DNA of 64,000 nt from the NCBI RefSeq assembly GCF_002858715.1, contig NZ_PJZH01000001.1, positions 310,001 through 374,000 on the forward strand, written 5' to 3'. Shown here one piece after another: positions 1-13,853 of this stretch. The notes beneath the pieces were generated by a model. The model was not told the DNA's origin, did not search any database, and worked only from the letters and a program-made list of their open reading frames with translations. The stretch comes from Chimaeribacter coloradensis. Lineage in GTDB: Bacteria > Pseudomonadota > Gammaproteobacteria > Enterobacterales > Enterobacteriaceae. Numbering within the stretch: the first letter of the stretch is position 1; every line of letters starts with the position of its first letter. Made by a program: the position numbers and the translations under genes.

Positions 1-1
1 G

Positions 2-148
2 CTGGGCGGCGCGCATACCGTGGAGCTGAACCTGGAGCCGAGCCAGGTGGAGAGCCAGTTCAATGAACGGAAATATGGGCTGGCGAGTGAGGTTGTGCCG
101 GCCTTTGTGCGGCAGATGATTGCCGGCGGGGAAGGGCAGTGGCAGTAA
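2..148 (+). CDS. cobB: NAD-dependent protein deacylase CobB, C-terminal end (partial)
   Basis: Only the last 48 codons are in the window; the gene enters from the left edge and stops with TAA. The residues read [11 protein letters not shown] and [11 protein letters not shown], matching the end of enterobacterial CobB sirtuins (NLEPSQV and PASQVVPEFVEK in E. coli). CobB removes acyl groups from lysines using NAD. The catalytic Rossmann and zinc modules lie outside the window. In E. coli cobB is also close to the potABCD operon, which supports the call. Confidence 0.8.
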   Translation: MGGAHTVELNLEPSQVESQFNERKYGLASEVVPAFVRQMIAGGEGQWQ

Positions 149-191
149 TCATCTGATCACCGGGCGCAGGGCGCGCCCGGCGGCGGGGCGG

Positions 192-1232
192 TTACTGGCC
201 CGCTTTCAGTTTCTGATAGCTTGTTTCATACAGCTCGCTGGCGCTGCCCACGTCATTCTGCCATTCGCCGTTTTTCATCACCGCGTCAGACGGGTAGAGG
301 GACGGGTCATTCGCCACCTCCGGCGGCAGCAGTTTCTTCGCTTCCAGGTTCGGCGTCGGGTAACCGATGGTCTCTGCCACCTGGGCCGCCACTTCCGGGC
401 GCAGCAGGAAATCGATCAGCTTGTGTGCGCCTTCCACGTTATGGGCGTTGGCCGGGATCGCCAGGCTGTCCATCCAGAAAATCCCGCCCTCTTTGGGCCA
501 CACCACCGTCAGCGGCGTACCGGCCTGGCGCGCCACATAGGCGGAGCCGTTCCAGACCATCCCCAGGTTCACTTCCCCTTCCATGTAAGGGTTGGCCGGG
601 TTGTCGGAGTTAAAGGCCAGCACGTTCGGCATCAGCTTGCGCAGCTCCTGGTAGGCCGCCTCGATCTGTTTCGGATCGGTGGTGTTGCCGGAGTAGCCGA
701 GCTTGCGCAGCGCCATCTGGAACACTTCACGCGCGTCGTCCGTCAGCAGCAGGCTGCCTTTGTATTCCGGCTTCCACAGGTCGGCCCAGCGGGTGATGGT
801 TTTCGGGTCGATCTGGTCGCTGTTGACGCCAATCGCCGTTGCGCCCCAGATGTAGGGGATCGAGTAGTCATTGCTGGGGTCAAACGGCTTGTTCAGCAGG
901 TTCGGGTCCAGCGCGGAGAAGTGGCTGAGCTTGCTTTTGTCGATCTTCTGCAACATGCCCTCTTTGCGCATCTTCGCCACAAAATAGGTCGACGGCACCA
1001 CCAGATCGTACGCACCCTCTTTGTAGGTTTTCAGCTTGGCGTACATGGTTTCGTTGGACTCATAGGTGGAGTAGATCACCTTGATGCCGGTCTCTTTGGT
1101 GAACTGCTCCAGCAGGCCCGGCGGCACATATTCCGTCCAGTTATAGAAGTAGAGCGTTTTGCCGTCATCCGCCTGGGCGAAGGCGCTGGCGGCCAGTAAA
1201 CCGGCGGCCAGCCACTGTGCTGTTTTTTTCAT
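192..1232 (-). CDS. potD: Spermidine/putrescine-binding periplasmic protein PotD
   Basis: 346 residues, the usual PotD length. The N-terminus is a Sec signal peptide ([19 protein letters not shown]) with likely cleavage before QADDGK. The mature protein starts with the family hallmark [12 protein letters not shown] and is a type-1 polyamine-binding fold that delivers spermidine or putrescine to PotBC. The ATG at 1232 was chosen because AGGGGT precedes it at good spacing and the signal peptide starts there; an upstream in-frame start would place 15 extra residues before it. It is the last gene of potABCD and is separated from potC by 146 bp containing a terminator-like hairpin, whereas the other genes of the operon overlap. 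Confidence 0.95.
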   Translation of the reverse strand: MKKTAQWLAAGLLAASAFAQADDGKTLYFYNWTEYVPPGLLEQFTKETGIKVIYSTYESNETMYAKLKTYKEGAYDLVVPSTYFVAKMRKEGMLQKIDKSKLSHFSALDPNLLNKPFDPSNDYSIPYIWGATAIGVNSDQIDPKTITRWADLWKPEYKGSLLLTDDAREVFQMALRKLGYSGNTTDPKQIEAAYQELRKLMPNVLAFNSDNPANPYMEGEVNLGMVWNGSAYVARQAGTPLTVVWPKEGGIFWMDSLAIPANAHNVEGAHKLIDFLLRPEVAAQVAETIGYPTPNLEAKKLLPPEVANDPSLYPSDAVMKNGEWQNDVGSASELYETSYQKLKAGQ

Positions 1233-1317
1233 TGTTACCCCTGAATTATCCACGACATCCCCGGTGCGCCCCGGCACGGGTGTGGCGTATCACCATCCGG
1301 ACGACGCCGCGTCCATT

Positions 1318-1352
1318 AAAAAGCCAGGCGCCCAGTATAAAGAGCGCCCGGC
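1318..1352 (-). terminator. Terminator-like hairpin between potC and potD
   Basis: On the minus strand a 9-bp GC-rich stem (GCCGGGCGC with GCGCCUGGC, one G-U pair) and a loop of about 12 nt are followed by five U residues. It lies 27 bp after the potC stop and about 85 bp before the potD start. It could attenuate read-through into potD or protect the 3' end of potABC mRNA. Confidence 0.55.
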
Positions 1353-1378
1353 GCGAAAGGAAGCAACCGGTTGCCGCC

Positions 1379-2155
1379 CTAGCGGGGCGTGCGGTCACGC
1401 AGCAGCCACTGGCTGGCGAGCACCAGCACCAGCGACAGCCCCAGCAGCAGCGTTGCCAGCGCGTTCACCTCCGGCGACACCCCGACCTTGACCATCGAGT
1501 AGATCTTCAGCGGCAAAATCTCGTAGTCCGGCCCGGTGACAAACGACGACACCACCACATCATCCATCGACAGGGTAAAGCTCAGCAGCCAGCCCGCGGC
1601 CACGGCGGGCATCGCCAGCGGCAGGATGATTTTGCGCAGGATGGTGATCTCCCCGGCACCCAGATCGCGCGCCGCCTCCAGCATCCGCACATCAAACCCT
1701 TTCAGGCGTGAATAGACGGTCACCACCACAAACGGCAGGCAGAAGGTGATGTGGGAAAACAGCAGCGACCAGAAGCCGAGCGAGATGCCCACCAGCATAA
1801 ACAGCACCAGCAGCGAAATCGCCATCACGATGTCCGGTGACATCATCACTACAAACAGCATCCCGCTGACGAACGGCTTGCCGCGGAACCGGTAGCGGAA
1901 CAGCGCCACCGCCGTCAGGGCACCAATCAGCGTGGCGAAGGTGGCGGAGAGCACCCCCATCGTCACCGAGTGGCGGGCCGCCTCGATCAGGCTGTCGTTG
2001 TTCATCAGGGTGCTGTACCAGCGGGTGGTGAAGCCCTGCCAGTTCACGCCGAAGCGCGAACTGTTAAACGAATTCACGATCAGGATGATGATGGGAATGT
2101 AAAAGTAAGCGTAGACCAGCGCCATAAAGCCGCCGCGCAATCCGCGTCCGATCAT
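1379..2155 (-). CDS. potC: Spermidine/putrescine ABC transporter permease PotC
   Basis: 258 residues with about six hydrophobic segments, the inner-membrane permease that pairs with PotB. The EAA loop that docks on the ATPase is seen as [22 protein letters not shown] around residues 160-180. Motif and length match E. coli PotC. Its start overlaps the 3' end of potB by 4 bp (ATGA-type coupling), so the two permeases are probably translated in step. Confidence 0.95.
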   Translation of the reverse strand: MIGRGLRGGFMALVYAYFYIPIIILIVNSFNSSRFGVNWQGFTTRWYSTLMNNDSLIEAARHSVTMGVLSATFATLIGALTAVALFRYRFRGKPFVSGMLFVVMMSPDIVMAISLLVLFMLVGISLGFWSLLFSHITFCLPFVVVTVYSRLKGFDVRMLEAARDLGAGEITILRKIILPLAMPAVAAGWLLSFTLSMDDVVVSSFVTGPDYEILPLKIYSMVKVGVSPEVNALATLLLGLSLVLVLASQWLLRDRTPR

Positions 2156-2995
2156 TCCAGCTCTCCTTTTTTATTCAGCGCTTTTGCCACCTTGTAGTAG
2201 ATCAGCAGCATCAGGCCCATCACCAGCGTCAGGCAGATGCTGGTGGCCGCGCCGAACGGCCAGTCACGGATGTTGAGGAACTGGCTCTTGATCACATTGC
2301 CGATCAGCAGGTTTTTCGCGCCGCCCATCAGGTCAGCGATGTAGAACAGCCCCAGCGCGGGCAGCATCACCAGCAGGCAGCCGGCGATGATGCCCGGCAT
2401 AGTCAGCGGCAGGATGATGCGCACAAAGGTCTGCAGCTTGCCCGCCCCCAGGTCACGCGCCGCCTCCAGGTAGGCCTTGTCGAGCTTTTCGATGCTGGCG
2501 TAGAGCGGCATCACCATAAACGGCAGCAGGATGTAGATAAGCCCAAGGATCACCGCCAGCGGCGTGTACATGATGCGCAGCGGGGTATCAATCAGCCCCA
2601 GCGCCATCAGCCACTCATTCAGGTAGCCGCGGGTGCTGAGGAAAATCTTCAGCCCGTAAACGCGGATCAGCGAGTTGGTCCAGAACGGCACAATCAGCAG
2701 GAACAGCAGCAGCGGCCGCACACGGGCGGGCAGCCGTGCCAGAATGAAGGCGAACGGGTAGCCGATCAGCAAACAGCAGAGGGTGGCGACCAGCGCCATA
2801 TTCAGCGAGTGCAGCAGCACATCGGCATACAGCGGGTCCAGTAGCCGGCGGTAGTTGTCCAGGGAGAAGACCATCCGCACCAGGCTGTCGTTGTCGCGGG
2901 TCAGGAAACTGGTGCCGATAATCATCAGGTTCGGCAGGAAGACAAACAGCGTCAGCCAGGCCACCACCAGCATAATCACCCCGCGCTGGAAAAGC

Positions 2996-3012
<17 letters not shown>
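2152..3012 (-). CDS. potB: Spermidine/putrescine ABC transporter permease PotB
   Basis: 286 residues, six predicted membrane spans, with the EAA motif [19 protein letters not shown] near residue 180-200. It forms the membrane channel with PotC. The N-terminus overlaps the end of potA by 17 bp and the C-terminus overlaps potC by 4 bp, so potA, potB and potC form a tightly coupled operon. Length agrees with the family. Confidence 0.95.
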
Positions 3013-4114
<1,102 letters not shown>

Positions 4115-4399
4115 TTATCGGGGCACTCTTTTCTTGTGCTCAGGTTGCCGGTCAGGCAGCGTGCAGCAGGCTATCGTCTCATACAGTGAGTCAGATCTCG
4201 GAGGGGGGGAATTCTACGTGAAACTGCCGGTATCACCAATGGTTGCGCCGCCTGAGCGGGGAAAAACCCGGCAAATGGCGCGGCGGCAGCCCAATCCGTC
4301 AAATAAACGCTAAGGTTAACAAAGATGAAAACTGACCTGACGCAATACAGGCCCCCACCAGGCTGCGCATAATGGCACGCGGCTCTCAGAGGATAGACT

Positions 4400-5635
4400 A
4401 TGGATAACTTACTCGATCGTTTTCTGCATTACGTCTCCATCGACACCCAGTCAAAAGTGAATGTCCGCCAGGTGCCCAGCACCGAGGGGCAGTGGAAACT
4501 GGCCCACGCGTTACAACAGGAGCTGGCCGCGCTGGGGCTGGAGGCGATTACCCTGAGCGAGCACGGCTGCGTGATGGCGACCCTGCCGGCCAACGTGGAC
4601 TGGCCGGTGCCGGTGATCGGGTTTATTTCCCACCTCGACACCTCGCCCGATTTCACGGCGAAAAATGTGAACCCGCAGATTGTGGAGAACTACCGCGGCG
4701 GCGATGTGGCGCTGGGCAGCGGCGAGGAGGTGCTGTCACCGGTGATGTTCCCGGTGCTGCACCAGCTGCTGGGGCAGACGCTGATCACCACCGACGGCAA
4801 AACCCTGCTCGGCGCGGATGACAAGGCCGGGATCGCCGAGATCATGACGGCGATGGCGCAGCTCAAACAGCGTGACATCCCGCACGGCGACATCCGCATC
4901 GCCTTTACGCCGGATGAGGAAGTCGGCAAAGGGCCGCACTTCTTCGACGTGGCCGCCTTTGGTGCGGAATGGGCCTATACCGTGGACGGCGGCGGCGTGG
5001 GCGAGCTGGAGTATGAGAACTTCAACGCGGCCTCCGCCACGATAAAAATCGTCGGTAATAATGTTCACCCCGGCACCGCCAAAGGGGTGATGGTGAATGC
5101 GCTGACGCTGGCGACCCGCATCCACCAGGCGCTGCCGGCCGGAGAGACGCCGGAGCAGACCGCCGGTTATGAAGGCTTCTTCCACCTGAACAGCATGAAA
5201 GGCAGCGTTGACCGCGCCGAGATGCACTACATCATCCGGGACTTTGACCGCGAGAAATTTGAGGCGCGCAAGCAGCAGCTGATCAGCGTAGCGGAACAGG
5301 TGGGCGAGGGGCTGCACCCGGACTGCTACATCGAGGTGACGCTGGAGGACAGCTACTACAACATGCGTGAGCAGGTGGCGAAGCACCCGCACATCATCGG
5401 GATTGCCGCGCAGGCGATGCGGGACAATGACATCGAACCGGTGATGAAACCGATCCGCGGCGGCACCGACGGCGCGCAGCTCTCCTTTATGGGGCTGCCC
5501 TGCCCGAACATCTTCACCGGCGGCTACAACTACCACGGCAAACATGAGTTCGCCACGCTGGAGGGGATGAAGAAATCCGTGTCGGTGATTACGCGCATTG
5601 CCGAACTTACCGCCCAGCGCGCCAGAACGGCATAA
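4400..5635 (+). CDS. pepT: Peptidase T (aminotripeptidase)
   Basis: 411 residues, a cytosolic M20-family metallo-aminopeptidase that removes the N-terminal residue of tripeptides. Zinc and catalytic residues are visible in [11 protein letters not shown] (His-Asp), [11 protein letters not shown] (bridging Asp), [10 protein letters not shown] (Glu-Glu pair), [18 protein letters not shown] and the late His in [10 protein letters not shown]. It is divergent from potA and convergent with roxA, the same neighbourhood as in E. coli. Confidence 0.96.
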   Translation: MDNLLDRFLHYVSIDTQSKVNVRQVPSTEGQWKLAHALQQELAALGLEAITLSEHGCVMATLPANVDWPVPVIGFISHLDTSPDFTAKNVNPQIVENYRGGDVALGSGEEVLSPVMFPVLHQLLGQTLITTDGKTLLGADDKAGIAEIMTAMAQLKQRDIPHGDIRIAFTPDEEVGKGPHFFDVAAFGAEWAYTVDGGGVGELEYENFNAASATIKIVGNNVHPGTAKGVMVNALTLATRIHQALPAGETPEQTAGYEGFFHLNSMKGSVDRAEMHYIIRDFDREKFEARKQQLISVAEQVGEGLHPDCYIEVTLEDSYYNMREQVAKHPHIIGIAAQAMRDNDIEPVMKPIRGGTDGAQLSFMGLPCPNIFTGGYNYHGKHEFATLEGMKKSVSVITRIAELTAQRARTA

Positions 5636-5644
5636 AAGCCGCAT

Positions 5645-5678
5645 AAAAAAGGCCGGGCAGCACACGCTGCCCGGCCTT
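5645..5678 (-). terminator. Rho-independent terminator of roxA
   Basis: A perfect 12-bp inverted repeat (AAGGCCGGGCAG with CTGCCCGGCCTT) lies between the convergent pepT and roxA genes. The U-tract (six T) lies on the minus strand, so it mainly serves roxA. The stem may also stop pepT transcripts, although the plus-strand T-tract is poor. Confidence 0.85.
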
Positions 5679-5706
5679 CCTGCCTGACCGGCAAGCCTGA
5701 ATCAGG

Positions 5707-6828
5707 TTAGTCTTTAAAGTACCAGTAACCGCTGTTCACCAGCGCCGCCAGCAGCGCCAGGAAGGACGGGTCATCCAGCGCGTCGCCGAAGTGGGAGGCG
5801 TCCAGCGTGAAGTGCTGGCACAGCGCATTGGCCGCGGCGGCGTGGTCAGTTTCCATACGCTCGCCGTTCACGAAGCAGCGATCGCCAATCCGCAGTACCC
5901 GCAGGCCGCCGACGCGTTGCAACACTTCGCCGCCCTGTAACAACTCATAAATCTCACCCGCCTGATACGGCGGCTCCGGCGGGGCCAGATCCAGCTCATG
6001 GCGCGACTGGGAGATAAACTCACCGAACCAGCCCTCGAAGTGCTCCGGCTGCTGCAACAGCTCCAGCATCATGCCGCGCAGGCCATCCAGCTCCTGCGGC
6101 AGGATGTCCGCGTGCTGCTCACGTGCCGGCAGATCCGGGTCGCTGTAGCGTTTGCTGCCCAGCTCGCGTGACAGCACATAGTCGGCGAAGCCGCTCACCA
6201 GCTCGCGGCCGTTCGGCGCGCGGAAGCCCACTGAGTAGTTCAGGGCGTTCTCCAGCGAATAGCCTTCGTGCGGGAAGCCCGGCGGAATATAGAGGATGTC
6301 GCCCGGCTCCATCTCTTCATCAATGATGGCGTCAAACGGCTCCACCTGGAGCAGGTCCGGGTGCGGGCAGTGCTGCTTCATCGGCACCTTTTCGCCTACC
6401 CGCCAGCGGCGGCGGCCGGTGCCCTGGATGATAAAGACGTCATACTGGTCGAGGTGCGGGCCAACGCCGCCGCCCGGCACGGAGAAGGAGATCATCAGGT
6501 CATCCATGCGCCAGTCGGGGATGTGGCGGAACGGGCGCATCAGCGCCGCAGACGGCTCATGCCAGTGGTCCACCGCCTGTACCAGCAGCGACCAGTTCGT
6601 CTCACCCAGGTGATCAAAGCTGGCGAACGGCCCGTGGCCGACCTGCCATTTACCCGCCTCATGGCTGACCAGGCGGCTGTCGACCTCATTTTCCATCGCC
6701 AGCCCGGCCAGCTCATCCGGGGAAATCGGGTCGATAAAGTTTTTGAAGCCGCGCTTCAGGATAACCGGGCGCTTTTGCCAGTAGCGTTGCAGGAAGTCAT
6801 GCCAGTCGAGGTCAAGTTGGTAATCCAT
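5707..6828 (-). CDS. roxA: Ribosomal protein uL16 arginine hydroxylase RoxA (YcfD)
   Basis: 373 residues, a 2-oxoglutarate/Fe(II) oxygenase of the JmjC-like YcfD family that hydroxylates an arginine of ribosomal protein L16. The metal-binding HxD is in GPHLDQYDVF and the second His is probably in PPGFPHEGYS. The C-terminal part is the helical dimerisation and winged-helix region. The ATG at 6828 gives MDYQLDLDWHDFLQRYW, the conserved N-terminus; in-frame starts upstream lack family-like sequence. It lies downstream of phoQ in the same orientation as in E. coli. Confidence 0.93.
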   Translation of the reverse strand: MDYQLDLDWHDFLQRYWQKRPVILKRGFKNFIDPISPDELAGLAMENEVDSRLVSHEAGKWQVGHGPFASFDHLGETNWSLLVQAVDHWHEPSAALMRPFRHIPDWRMDDLMISFSVPGGGVGPHLDQYDVFIIQGTGRRRWRVGEKVPMKQHCPHPDLLQVEPFDAIIDEEMEPGDILYIPPGFPHEGYSLENALNYSVGFRAPNGRELVSGFADYVLSRELGSKRYSDPDLPAREQHADILPQELDGLRGMMLELLQQPEHFEGWFGEFISQSRHELDLAPPEPPYQAGEIYELLQGGEVLQRVGGLRVLRIGDRCFVNGERMETDHAAAANALCQHFTLDASHFGDALDDPSFLALLAALVNSGYWYFKD

Positions 6829-6924
6829 TGTGTATTCCAGTAAACGGGGGAGACTAGCTGCGAGTATAACGGATGCGGCGCGCGGCGCGTGCATTTCCCT
6901 GCGCAAAAGCCGCCGGGCGGCGGT

Positions 6925-8370
6925 TTATTCCGCAGCCTCGTTATGCTGGCGGCCGAAGGCCACCGTCATTTGCGCGCCGCCGAGCGCGCTGTCGCTGAGG
7001 GTGATGCTGCCCTGATAGCGGGCGATGATCTCACTGGCCACCGCCAGCCCGATGCCCTGGCCGGGGCGCAGGGTATCGGCCCGCTGGCCGCGCTGGAAAA
7101 TCAGCTCACGTTTGGCGGGCGGAATGCCGGGGCCGTCATCTTCCACCACCAGCACCAGCTGCTGCTCCGCCGGGACGGCGCTGATCTCCACGAACTCCAG
7201 CGAATATTTGCAGGCGTTGTCGATCAGGTTGCCCATCACTTCCATAAAGTCATTCTTATCGCCGATAAAGGTCAGCTCCGGCGGGATATCCAGCGTCAGC
7301 ACCACCCCTTTGCGCTGGTAGACTTTGTTGAGCGCCGAGCAGAGGCTGTCGAGCAGGGCGGAGACGGAGTGGATTTCGCGCGTCAGCACGTTTTTTTCTG
7401 AGTCCAGGCTGGCGCGGTGCAGGTAGTAACCGATCTGCTGGGAGATGCGGCTGATCTGCTCCAGCATCACCGGCTCCGCCTCGTCTATGGTGAGCTGTTT
7501 GCCGCCGCGCAGCGCCCGCAGGGTGGATTGCAGCACCGCCAGCGGGGTTTTCAGGCTGTGGGTCAAATCGGCGAGGGTGGTGCGGTAGCGCAGGGAGCGC
7601 CCGCGCTCATTGTTCAACAGCAGGTTGAGGTTGCGCACCAGGCTGCGCAACTCCTGCGGCGGCGTCACCTCCAGCACGTCGCGCTCGCGCTTCTCCAGCT
7701 CGCCGATCTGCCGCGCCAGCACCTTGATCGGCCGCAGGCTCCAGTGCGCGGCCAACCACAGCAACGGGATCACCAGCAGCAGGTTGGCAAGCAGCACATA
7801 GCTGAACCACTGCCAGACCAGGTCGCTGCGCTGCAACTCCTGCGGGATGGTGTCGATCACCACAATGCTCAGCGGCGGCAGGCGGGCGGTGGCGGCGTAG
7901 TTATTCACCACCACCGAGTGCGTCAGCGATGGCTCATCCTGCTCATAGCCCTTGAGCTGGCGCTGGGCGTGGGGGTTGTTGCCCACCACCGTGCTGCTGA
8001 GGTGCGGGTCGGCGTCCAGCTCATAGAAGCCGCCCTTGCGCAGCCACTCCCGCGGGATGCGGGACTCCAGCCCCGGCACGGCGCGCTGGTGCCACAGCAG
8101 CGTACCGTCCTGGTCATAAATCAGCACCAGCGTGGGGGAGTTGAGGTCGAGATCCGGCGGCACCGCGATGGTCAGGCGGTTGTTGCGCCACTGCGCCAGG
8201 CTGAAGAAGAGGTTGCTTTCGCCGCGCAGCAGGGTATAGGCGGTTTTGTCAAAGCTGACGATGTAGCCGACCACCGCCACCAGCCCGTAAGCGAGTGACA
8301 GGGCCAGCACCACCGCCGCCGTGGCCAGCAAAAAGCGGGCGCGGAGTGAGAAGGGCGTGCGGCGGATCAT
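6925..8370 (-). CDS. phoQ: Sensor histidine kinase PhoQ
   Basis: 481 residues. There are two membrane spans (about 14-38 and 190-212) around a periplasmic PAS-like sensor, then a HAMP domain, the H-box [14 protein letters not shown], the N-box [10 protein letters not shown] and the ATP-lid DDGPGIP. PhoQ senses low Mg2+, acid and cationic peptides and phosphorylates PhoP. The sensor stretch that is EDDDDAE in E. coli reads YEQDEPS here, followed by the conserved THSVVVN, so the acidic cation-bridging patch is weaker. The start lies 28 bp after the phoP stop, as one operon. Its inhibitor MgrB is encoded at 20.8 kb. Confidence 0.95.
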   Translation of the reverse strand: MIRRTPFSLRARFLLATAAVVLALSLAYGLVAVVGYIVSFDKTAYTLLRGESNLFFSLAQWRNNRLTIAVPPDLDLNSPTLVLIYDQDGTLLWHQRAVPGLESRIPREWLRKGGFYELDADPHLSSTVVGNNPHAQRQLKGYEQDEPSLTHSVVVNNYAATARLPPLSIVVIDTIPQELQRSDLVWQWFSYVLLANLLLVIPLLWLAAHWSLRPIKVLARQIGELEKRERDVLEVTPPQELRSLVRNLNLLLNNERGRSLRYRTTLADLTHSLKTPLAVLQSTLRALRGGKQLTIDEAEPVMLEQISRISQQIGYYLHRASLDSEKNVLTREIHSVSALLDSLCSALNKVYQRKGVVLTLDIPPELTFIGDKNDFMEVMGNLIDNACKYSLEFVEISAVPAEQQLVLVVEDDGPGIPPAKRELIFQRGQRADTLRPGQGIGLAVASEIIARYQGSITLSDSALGGAQMTVAFGRQHNEAAE

Positions 8371-8398
8371 CGCGGCGGCATCTCAGGCACGGCAGCCG

Positions 8399-9070
8399 TC
8401 AGCGGAGGTCAAAGCGGTAGCCCTGGCCGCGTACCGTGGTGATCACCTCGTGCGGGTAACCCGCCTGCATCTTCTTGCGCAGGCGGCCCATCAGCACATC
8501 GATGGTGTGGCTCTCGCGCAGTTCCGCATCCGGGTAGAGCTGCAACATCAGGGCGTCTTTACTGACCACTTTGCCCGCGTTGCGGATCAACGTCTCGATG
8601 ATGGTGTACTCAAACGCCGTCAGCTTGATCAGCTGCTCATTGATGCTGAGCTCACGGCGCGACAGATCCACCTGGAACGGCGGCAGGCTGATGATCTGCG
8701 ACGCCAGCCCGCTGTTGCGGCGCATCAGCGCCTGCATCCGGGCGATCACCTCTTCCAGGTGGAAAGGCTTGGTGACGTAGTCATCCGCCCCTGCCTCCAG
8801 CACCGCCACCTTGTCCTGCCAGCTTTCACGGGCGGTCAGCACCAGAATCGGCAGCGTGGTCTGGTGGCTGCGCCAGCGCTGGATCAGGCTCAGGCCATCC
8901 TCGCCCGGCAGGCCGAGATCGACAATCGCGATGTCCGGCGCATGTTCATGCAGGAAGTAGTCCGCCTCTTTGGCATCTTCCGCGGCATCTACCTGATGCC
9001 CCATCTCCCGCATCTGCACCGCCAGATGGTGGCGCAACAGGGCATTATCTTCCACGACCAAAACGCGCAT
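8399..9070 (-). CDS. phoP: Response regulator PhoP
   Basis: 223 residues. The receiver domain carries the acidic pair near the N-terminus (VVEDNALLR), phospho-acceptor Asp in [16 protein letters not shown], Thr in VLTARE and Lys in YVTKPFH. The C-terminal OmpR-type winged helix ends with GQGYRFDLR. PhoP activates Mg2+-starvation and envelope-remodelling genes by binding direct repeats of (T/G)GTTTA. A nearly perfect such box precedes this gene, so autoregulation is very likely. Confidence 0.97.
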   Translation of the reverse strand: MRVLVVEDNALLRHHLAVQMREMGHQVDAAEDAKEADYFLHEHAPDIAIVDLGLPGEDGLSLIQRWRSHQTTLPILVLTARESWQDKVAVLEAGADDYVTKPFHLEEVIARMQALMRRNSGLASQIISLPPFQVDLSRRELSINEQLIKLTAFEYTIIETLIRNAGKVVSKDALMLQLYPDAELRESHTIDVLMGRLRKKMQAGYPHEVITTVRGQGYRFDLR

Positions 9071-9185
9071 ACCTGTTTCCTCTGAAATGCTGCCATGAGT
9101 ATGTTGCCGGGTGTCAGGCTCAGCCCGCCATTATGGCAGGATGTGCGCCGTTTGCCCGCGACTTTTCTCGCGGCTGACCGCGCCT

Positions 9186-9219
9186 ATTATCGCCGGGGAA
9201 GGTAAACCACAGGTAAACC
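9186..9219 (-). promoter_or_regulatory. PhoP box and promoter of phoPQ
   Basis: Read on the minus strand, GGTTTA-N5-GGTTTA (9203-9219) is followed after exactly 11 bp by GATAAT (9186-9191). This is the standard geometry of PhoP-activated promoters, where the box replaces the -35 element. It points to autoregulation of phoPQ. Confidence 0.85.
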
Positions 9220-9260
9220 GCCGGGGCATCGGCTAAACACGGTATCAACGGACGGGGCAG

Positions 9261-9290
9261 AAAAAAACGGGCGGCCGTGAAGGCCGCCCG
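9261..9290 (-). terminator. Rho-independent terminator of purB
   Basis: A 9-bp GC-rich stem (CGGGCGGCC with GGCCGCCCG, loop GTGAA) followed on the minus strand by seven T residues. It begins about 28 bp after the purB stop and separates purB from the phoPQ promoter. Confidence 0.9.
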
Positions 9291-9318
9291 ATGGGACGAA
9301 GCGTAATGCCGGGTGGGC

Positions 9319-11342
<2,024 letters not shown>

Positions 11343-11344
11343 AG

Positions 11345-12559
<1,215 letters not shown>

Positions 12560-12613
12560 TTACCACGTTGCCGGGGCGGCTGCACCGCAGAATGTAACAA
12601 TCACACAAATTGT

Positions 12614-13066
12614 CTACTGCGGAAACGGCCAGTGGAACGCCGACAGCAGGGAGAGCGGGTAGCGTGCCGGCTGCTGCCAGCAGCGCAGGCTCTCGGCCAC
12701 CAGCGGCGAGCGCAGGTTAGGGGCGTGGAGGATCTCTCCGGCCGGGAGCCAGAGGCAGCGGTCGATGTCGCTGTCCTGCGGCGCGGTGGGCAGCGGAGCG
12801 GGCAGGTCGATCGCAAAGCAGAAGCGCAGGAACGGCGTGTTGTCCGGCGCGATCCACTGGTGCAGCCGCAGGAAGTGCTGCACAGAGGCGCGCAGGCCGG
12901 TCTCTTCATACAGCTCACGCTCCGCCGCCTGGACCAGCGTTTCATCCGCTTCCAGGTGCCCGGCGGGCTGGTTCCACAGCGCCTTGCCGCGGATGGTCTC
13001 CTCGACCACCAGGAATTTGCCCTGGGCCTGTACCACGCAGGCCACGGTGACATGGGGTTTGAACAT
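12614..13066 (-). CDS. nudJ: Phosphatase NudJ (Nudix hydrolase)
   Basis: 150 residues, with a complete Nudix box [20 protein letters not shown] starting near residue 38. E. coli NudJ hydrolyses HMP-pyrophosphate and nucleoside di- and triphosphates. The ATG at 13066 ([13 protein letters not shown]) is preceded by AAGGAGA. It lies between rluE and mnmA as in E. coli and starts 28 bp after the rluE stop, suggesting co-transcription. Confidence 0.93.
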   Translation of the reverse strand: MFKPHVTVACVVQAQGKFLVVEETIRGKALWNQPAGHLEADETLVQAAERELYEETGLRASVQHFLRLHQWIAPDNTPFLRFCFAIDLPAPLPTAPQDSDIDRCLWLPAGEILHAPNLRSPLVAESLRCWQQPARYPLSLLSAFHWPFPQ

Positions 13067-13094
13067 ACATTCTCCTTGAACAGATAACACAGGG

Positions 13095-13721
13095 CTAAAG
13101 GTGCGTGACCTCACGCCATTCGCCGGGCGCAAGATTGCCCAGGGTGGCCGCGCCCATCGCGTAGCGAATCAGCCGCAGGGTCGGGAAGCCGATGTGGGCG
13201 GTCATCCGCCGCACCTGCCGGTTGCGCCCCTCATAGAGGGTGATCTTCAGCCAGGCGGTGGGGATCGCCTTGCGCTCGCGGATCGGCGGGTTGCGCGGCC
13301 AGAGCCACTCAGGCTCCGCGACCCGCTCCACCCCGGCGGGCAGGGTCGGGCCATCTTTCAGCGTCACGCCGTGGCGCAGCGCCGCCAGCGCGGCCTCGTC
13401 CGGCTCGCCCTCTACCTGAACATAGTAGATTTTCCCGGTACGTTTGCCCGGCTGGGTGAGCTGTGCCTGAAGTTTGCCGTCATTGGTCAGCACCATCAGC
13501 CCTTCGCTGTCGCGATCGAGCCGCCCGGCGGCGTAAACCCCGGACAACGGAATGAAATCTTTCAGCGTGGCGCGCCCGGCTTCATCGGTAAATTGCGGCA
13601 GGACATCGAAGGGTTTGTTAAACAGCACAATCCGCCGCGGGCCGCTGGTTTTTTCTTTCGCGGCGGCAGCCGGGGCGCTGAATCGTTTAACGTGGTGATT
13701 TTTAACAGGGAATTTTTTCAT
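13095..13721 (-). CDS. rluE: 23S rRNA pseudouridine-2457 synthase RluE
   Basis: 208 residues of the RsuA family. The catalytic aspartate lies in [16 protein letters not shown], and the conserved KTYYV-type segment appears as [12 protein letters not shown]. It converts U2457 of 23S rRNA to pseudouridine. No separate S4 domain is seen, as expected for RluE. It is divergent from icd, sharing a 132-bp promoter region. Confidence 0.94.
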   Translation of the reverse strand: MKKFPVKNHHVKRFSAPAAAAKEKTSGPRRIVLFNKPFDVLPQFTDEAGRATLKDFIPLSGVYAAGRLDRDSEGLMVLTNDGKLQAQLTQPGKRTGKIYYVQVEGEPDEAALAALRHGVTLKDGPTLPAGVERVAEPEWLWPRNPPIRERKAIPTAWLKITLYEGRNRQVRRMTAHIGFPTLRLIRYAMGAATLGNLAPGEWREVTHL

Positions 13722-13801
13722 GTTCTTTAACGTTGTTCACAATAGGCGCATTATAGCGGATAACGGTTTCAGATTGGCGCGGGGTGAATATTCAAGTAGT
13801 A

Positions 13802-13830
13802 TTGACACGCATCTTACAAATCATTAACAA
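13802..13830 (+). promoter_or_regulatory. Candidate promoter of icd
   Basis: TTGACA at 13802-13807, then 17 bp, then TAACAA at 13825-13830. The -35 is perfect and the -10 is fair. The predicted start lies about 17 bp before the icd start codon, just upstream of its GAAGGAGAGG ribosome site, so a longer-leader promoter could also exist. Confidence 0.4.
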
Positions 13831-13853
13831 AGTGCGCTTTGAAGGAGAGGTTA

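Noticed and set aside
120-1199. Long open frame on the plus strand opposite potD
   Set aside because: It is an antisense shadow in GC-rich DNA. The minus-strand PotD has a signal peptide and family motifs. Similar shadows opposite potA, mnmA, icd, opgB-like, sdaA, ptrB and dbpA were rejected for the same reason.
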